DNA of 6,601 nt from Hyphomicrobiales bacterium (GTDB lineage Bacteria > Pseudomonadota > Alphaproteobacteria > Rhizobiales > Beijerinckiaceae). The DNA lies in the NCBI GenBank assembly GCA_028290085.1, contig JAQGKN010000008.1, forward strand, positions 1 through 6,601. Reading direction: 5' to 3'. Positions 6,002-6,601 of this stretch are shown here, in pieces. How positions within the stretch are numbered: position 1 is the first letter of the stretch; the number at the start of each line of letters is the position of its first letter. The notes beneath the pieces are model-generated. The model made no database searches, had not been told where the DNA came from, and worked only from the letters and a program-made list of their open reading frames with translations. The position numbers and the translations under genes are program-made.

Positions 6002-6601
6002 TTACGATTTGACGGCCAAGCCACGGAAGGTGAGCCGCGATGCGAGCGTCGCGGCGATGGCGCTGGCAGGCACGCCCTCCGCGATGATCGTGAGACCCGG
6101 CGCGACACCCGCATTTTCAGGCGCATCTTCACGCGTGATGGTGTCATTGGCCTGAACGATCTGTGGTGTTTCGCAGCCGATGATGTGCACCAGTCCTTTG
6201 ACACGAAGGACCGTGCCGTCGCAGAGGACCTGCTGCAATGCAGAGTCCAGTGCGTTCCACGAGACTGGTTCATTCAGCGGCACAAAGGCCGAGCTGACAT
6301 CGGGTGTGTGCGCTGCAAGCACGTCTGCTCTCTGCCATGGAATGCATTCAGAGCGGAGCGTTTCACGCAGGCTTGCAGCTGGAACGCCGTCCTTTCCCGA
6401 TTCCAGAACGGTAATATTCGGACGTCTTTGATGTACGACGTCACGCGCCTTGCTCGTGCCGTCCGGCCCCGCCACATCGCTGCGCGTGATAACCACAACA
6501 TCGGCGCAATCGAGTTGGGAGGCCACTTCCGGGTGGCGCAGCAGCTGCGCAGGTCCACTGGCAGCATCGAATGTCGTGACCACGCCCACGAGTTCGTAGC
6601 G
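6002..6601 (-). CDS. COG0523/CobW-type GTPase, C-terminal part, runs off the right edge
   Basis: 199 residues are visible and the frame is open to the window edge, so the N-terminus with the Walker A loop and the CxCC metal motif is not seen. A GTG at 6589 is not the true start: it lies inside the conserved strand RYELVGVVTTFDA, which matches the mid-protein GVVTVVDA strand of the family. Then comes DCADVVVITRSD, the guanine-specificity position (usual NKxD, here TRSD at 6476-6487). The CobW C-terminal domain follows, with TVLRVKGLVHIIG and a final SRLTFRGL near the stop. The family comprises metal chaperones/insertases (Zn, Co, Fe; also nitrile hydratase activators). Base composition is lower than in the neighbours: 60-base samples counted by hand at 6121-6180 and 6361-6420 give 57% and 53% GC, against 73% at 661-720. 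A link to metal loading of the amidohydrolase is only speculation. Confidence 0.8.
   Translation of the reverse strand, partial: RYELVGVVTTFDAASGPAQLLRHPEVASQLDCADVVVITRSDVAGPDGTSKARDVVHQRRPNITVLESGKDGVPAASLRETLRSECIPWQRADVLAAHTPDVSSAFVPLNEPVSWNALDSALQQVLCDGTVLRVKGLVHIIGCETPQIVQANDTITREDAPENAGVAPGLTIIAEGVPASAIAATLASRLTFRGLAVKS

Overview
The window is GC-rich, densely coding bacterial DNA. Most intergenic gaps are only a few bases or are negative (start and stop codons overlap). The protein families and codon style suggest an alphaproteobacterium, probably of the Hyphomicrobiales/Rhizobiales type; this is inference, as no rRNA or other marker gene is present. It reads as an accessory catabolic locus for the uptake and breakdown of a small organic compound. 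The substrate cannot be read from the sequence.

Layout. (1) Positions 1-2163, plus strand: the last codons of an upstream gene, probably the pyrimidine-domain (alpha) subunit of a two-subunit ThDP decarboxylase. It is followed by the ThDP-binding (beta) subunit (71-664) and a metal-dependent amidohydrolase of the ATZ/TRZ type (661-2163). All three are joined by overlapping stop/start codons. (2) Positions 2173-3129, minus strand: a lone secreted substrate-binding protein of a NitT/TauT-type ABC importer, ending 9 bases from the amidohydrolase stop. (3) Positions 3130-3286: the only substantial non-coding stretch. It holds a perfect 17-bp inverted repeat whose two arms each contain a TTGAC -35-like element, one firing left toward the binding protein and one firing right. 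There is also a small leader hairpin. (4) Positions 3287-5996, plus strand: an operon of an alpha/beta hydrolase, a luciferase-like flavin monooxygenase and an IclR-family regulator, each joined to the next by an ATGA overlap. (5) Positions 6002-6601, minus strand: the C-terminal part of a COG0523/CobW-type GTPase running off the right edge, with visibly lower GC.

Working model (inference). The binding protein captures the substrate for an importer encoded elsewhere. The amidohydrolase cuts a C-N bond, the flavin monooxygenase oxidises, the alpha/beta hydrolase cleaves an ester, amide or C-C bond, and the ThDP enzyme decarboxylates a 2-oxo acid. The IclR protein would control the divergent promoter region. 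The hydrolase-monooxygenase pair loosely recalls the enzyme types of the Rut pyrimidine pathway (RutD/RutA), but nothing here shows that the substrate is a pyrimidine. All individual families are known; any novelty lies in the combination and in the shared promoter/operator.
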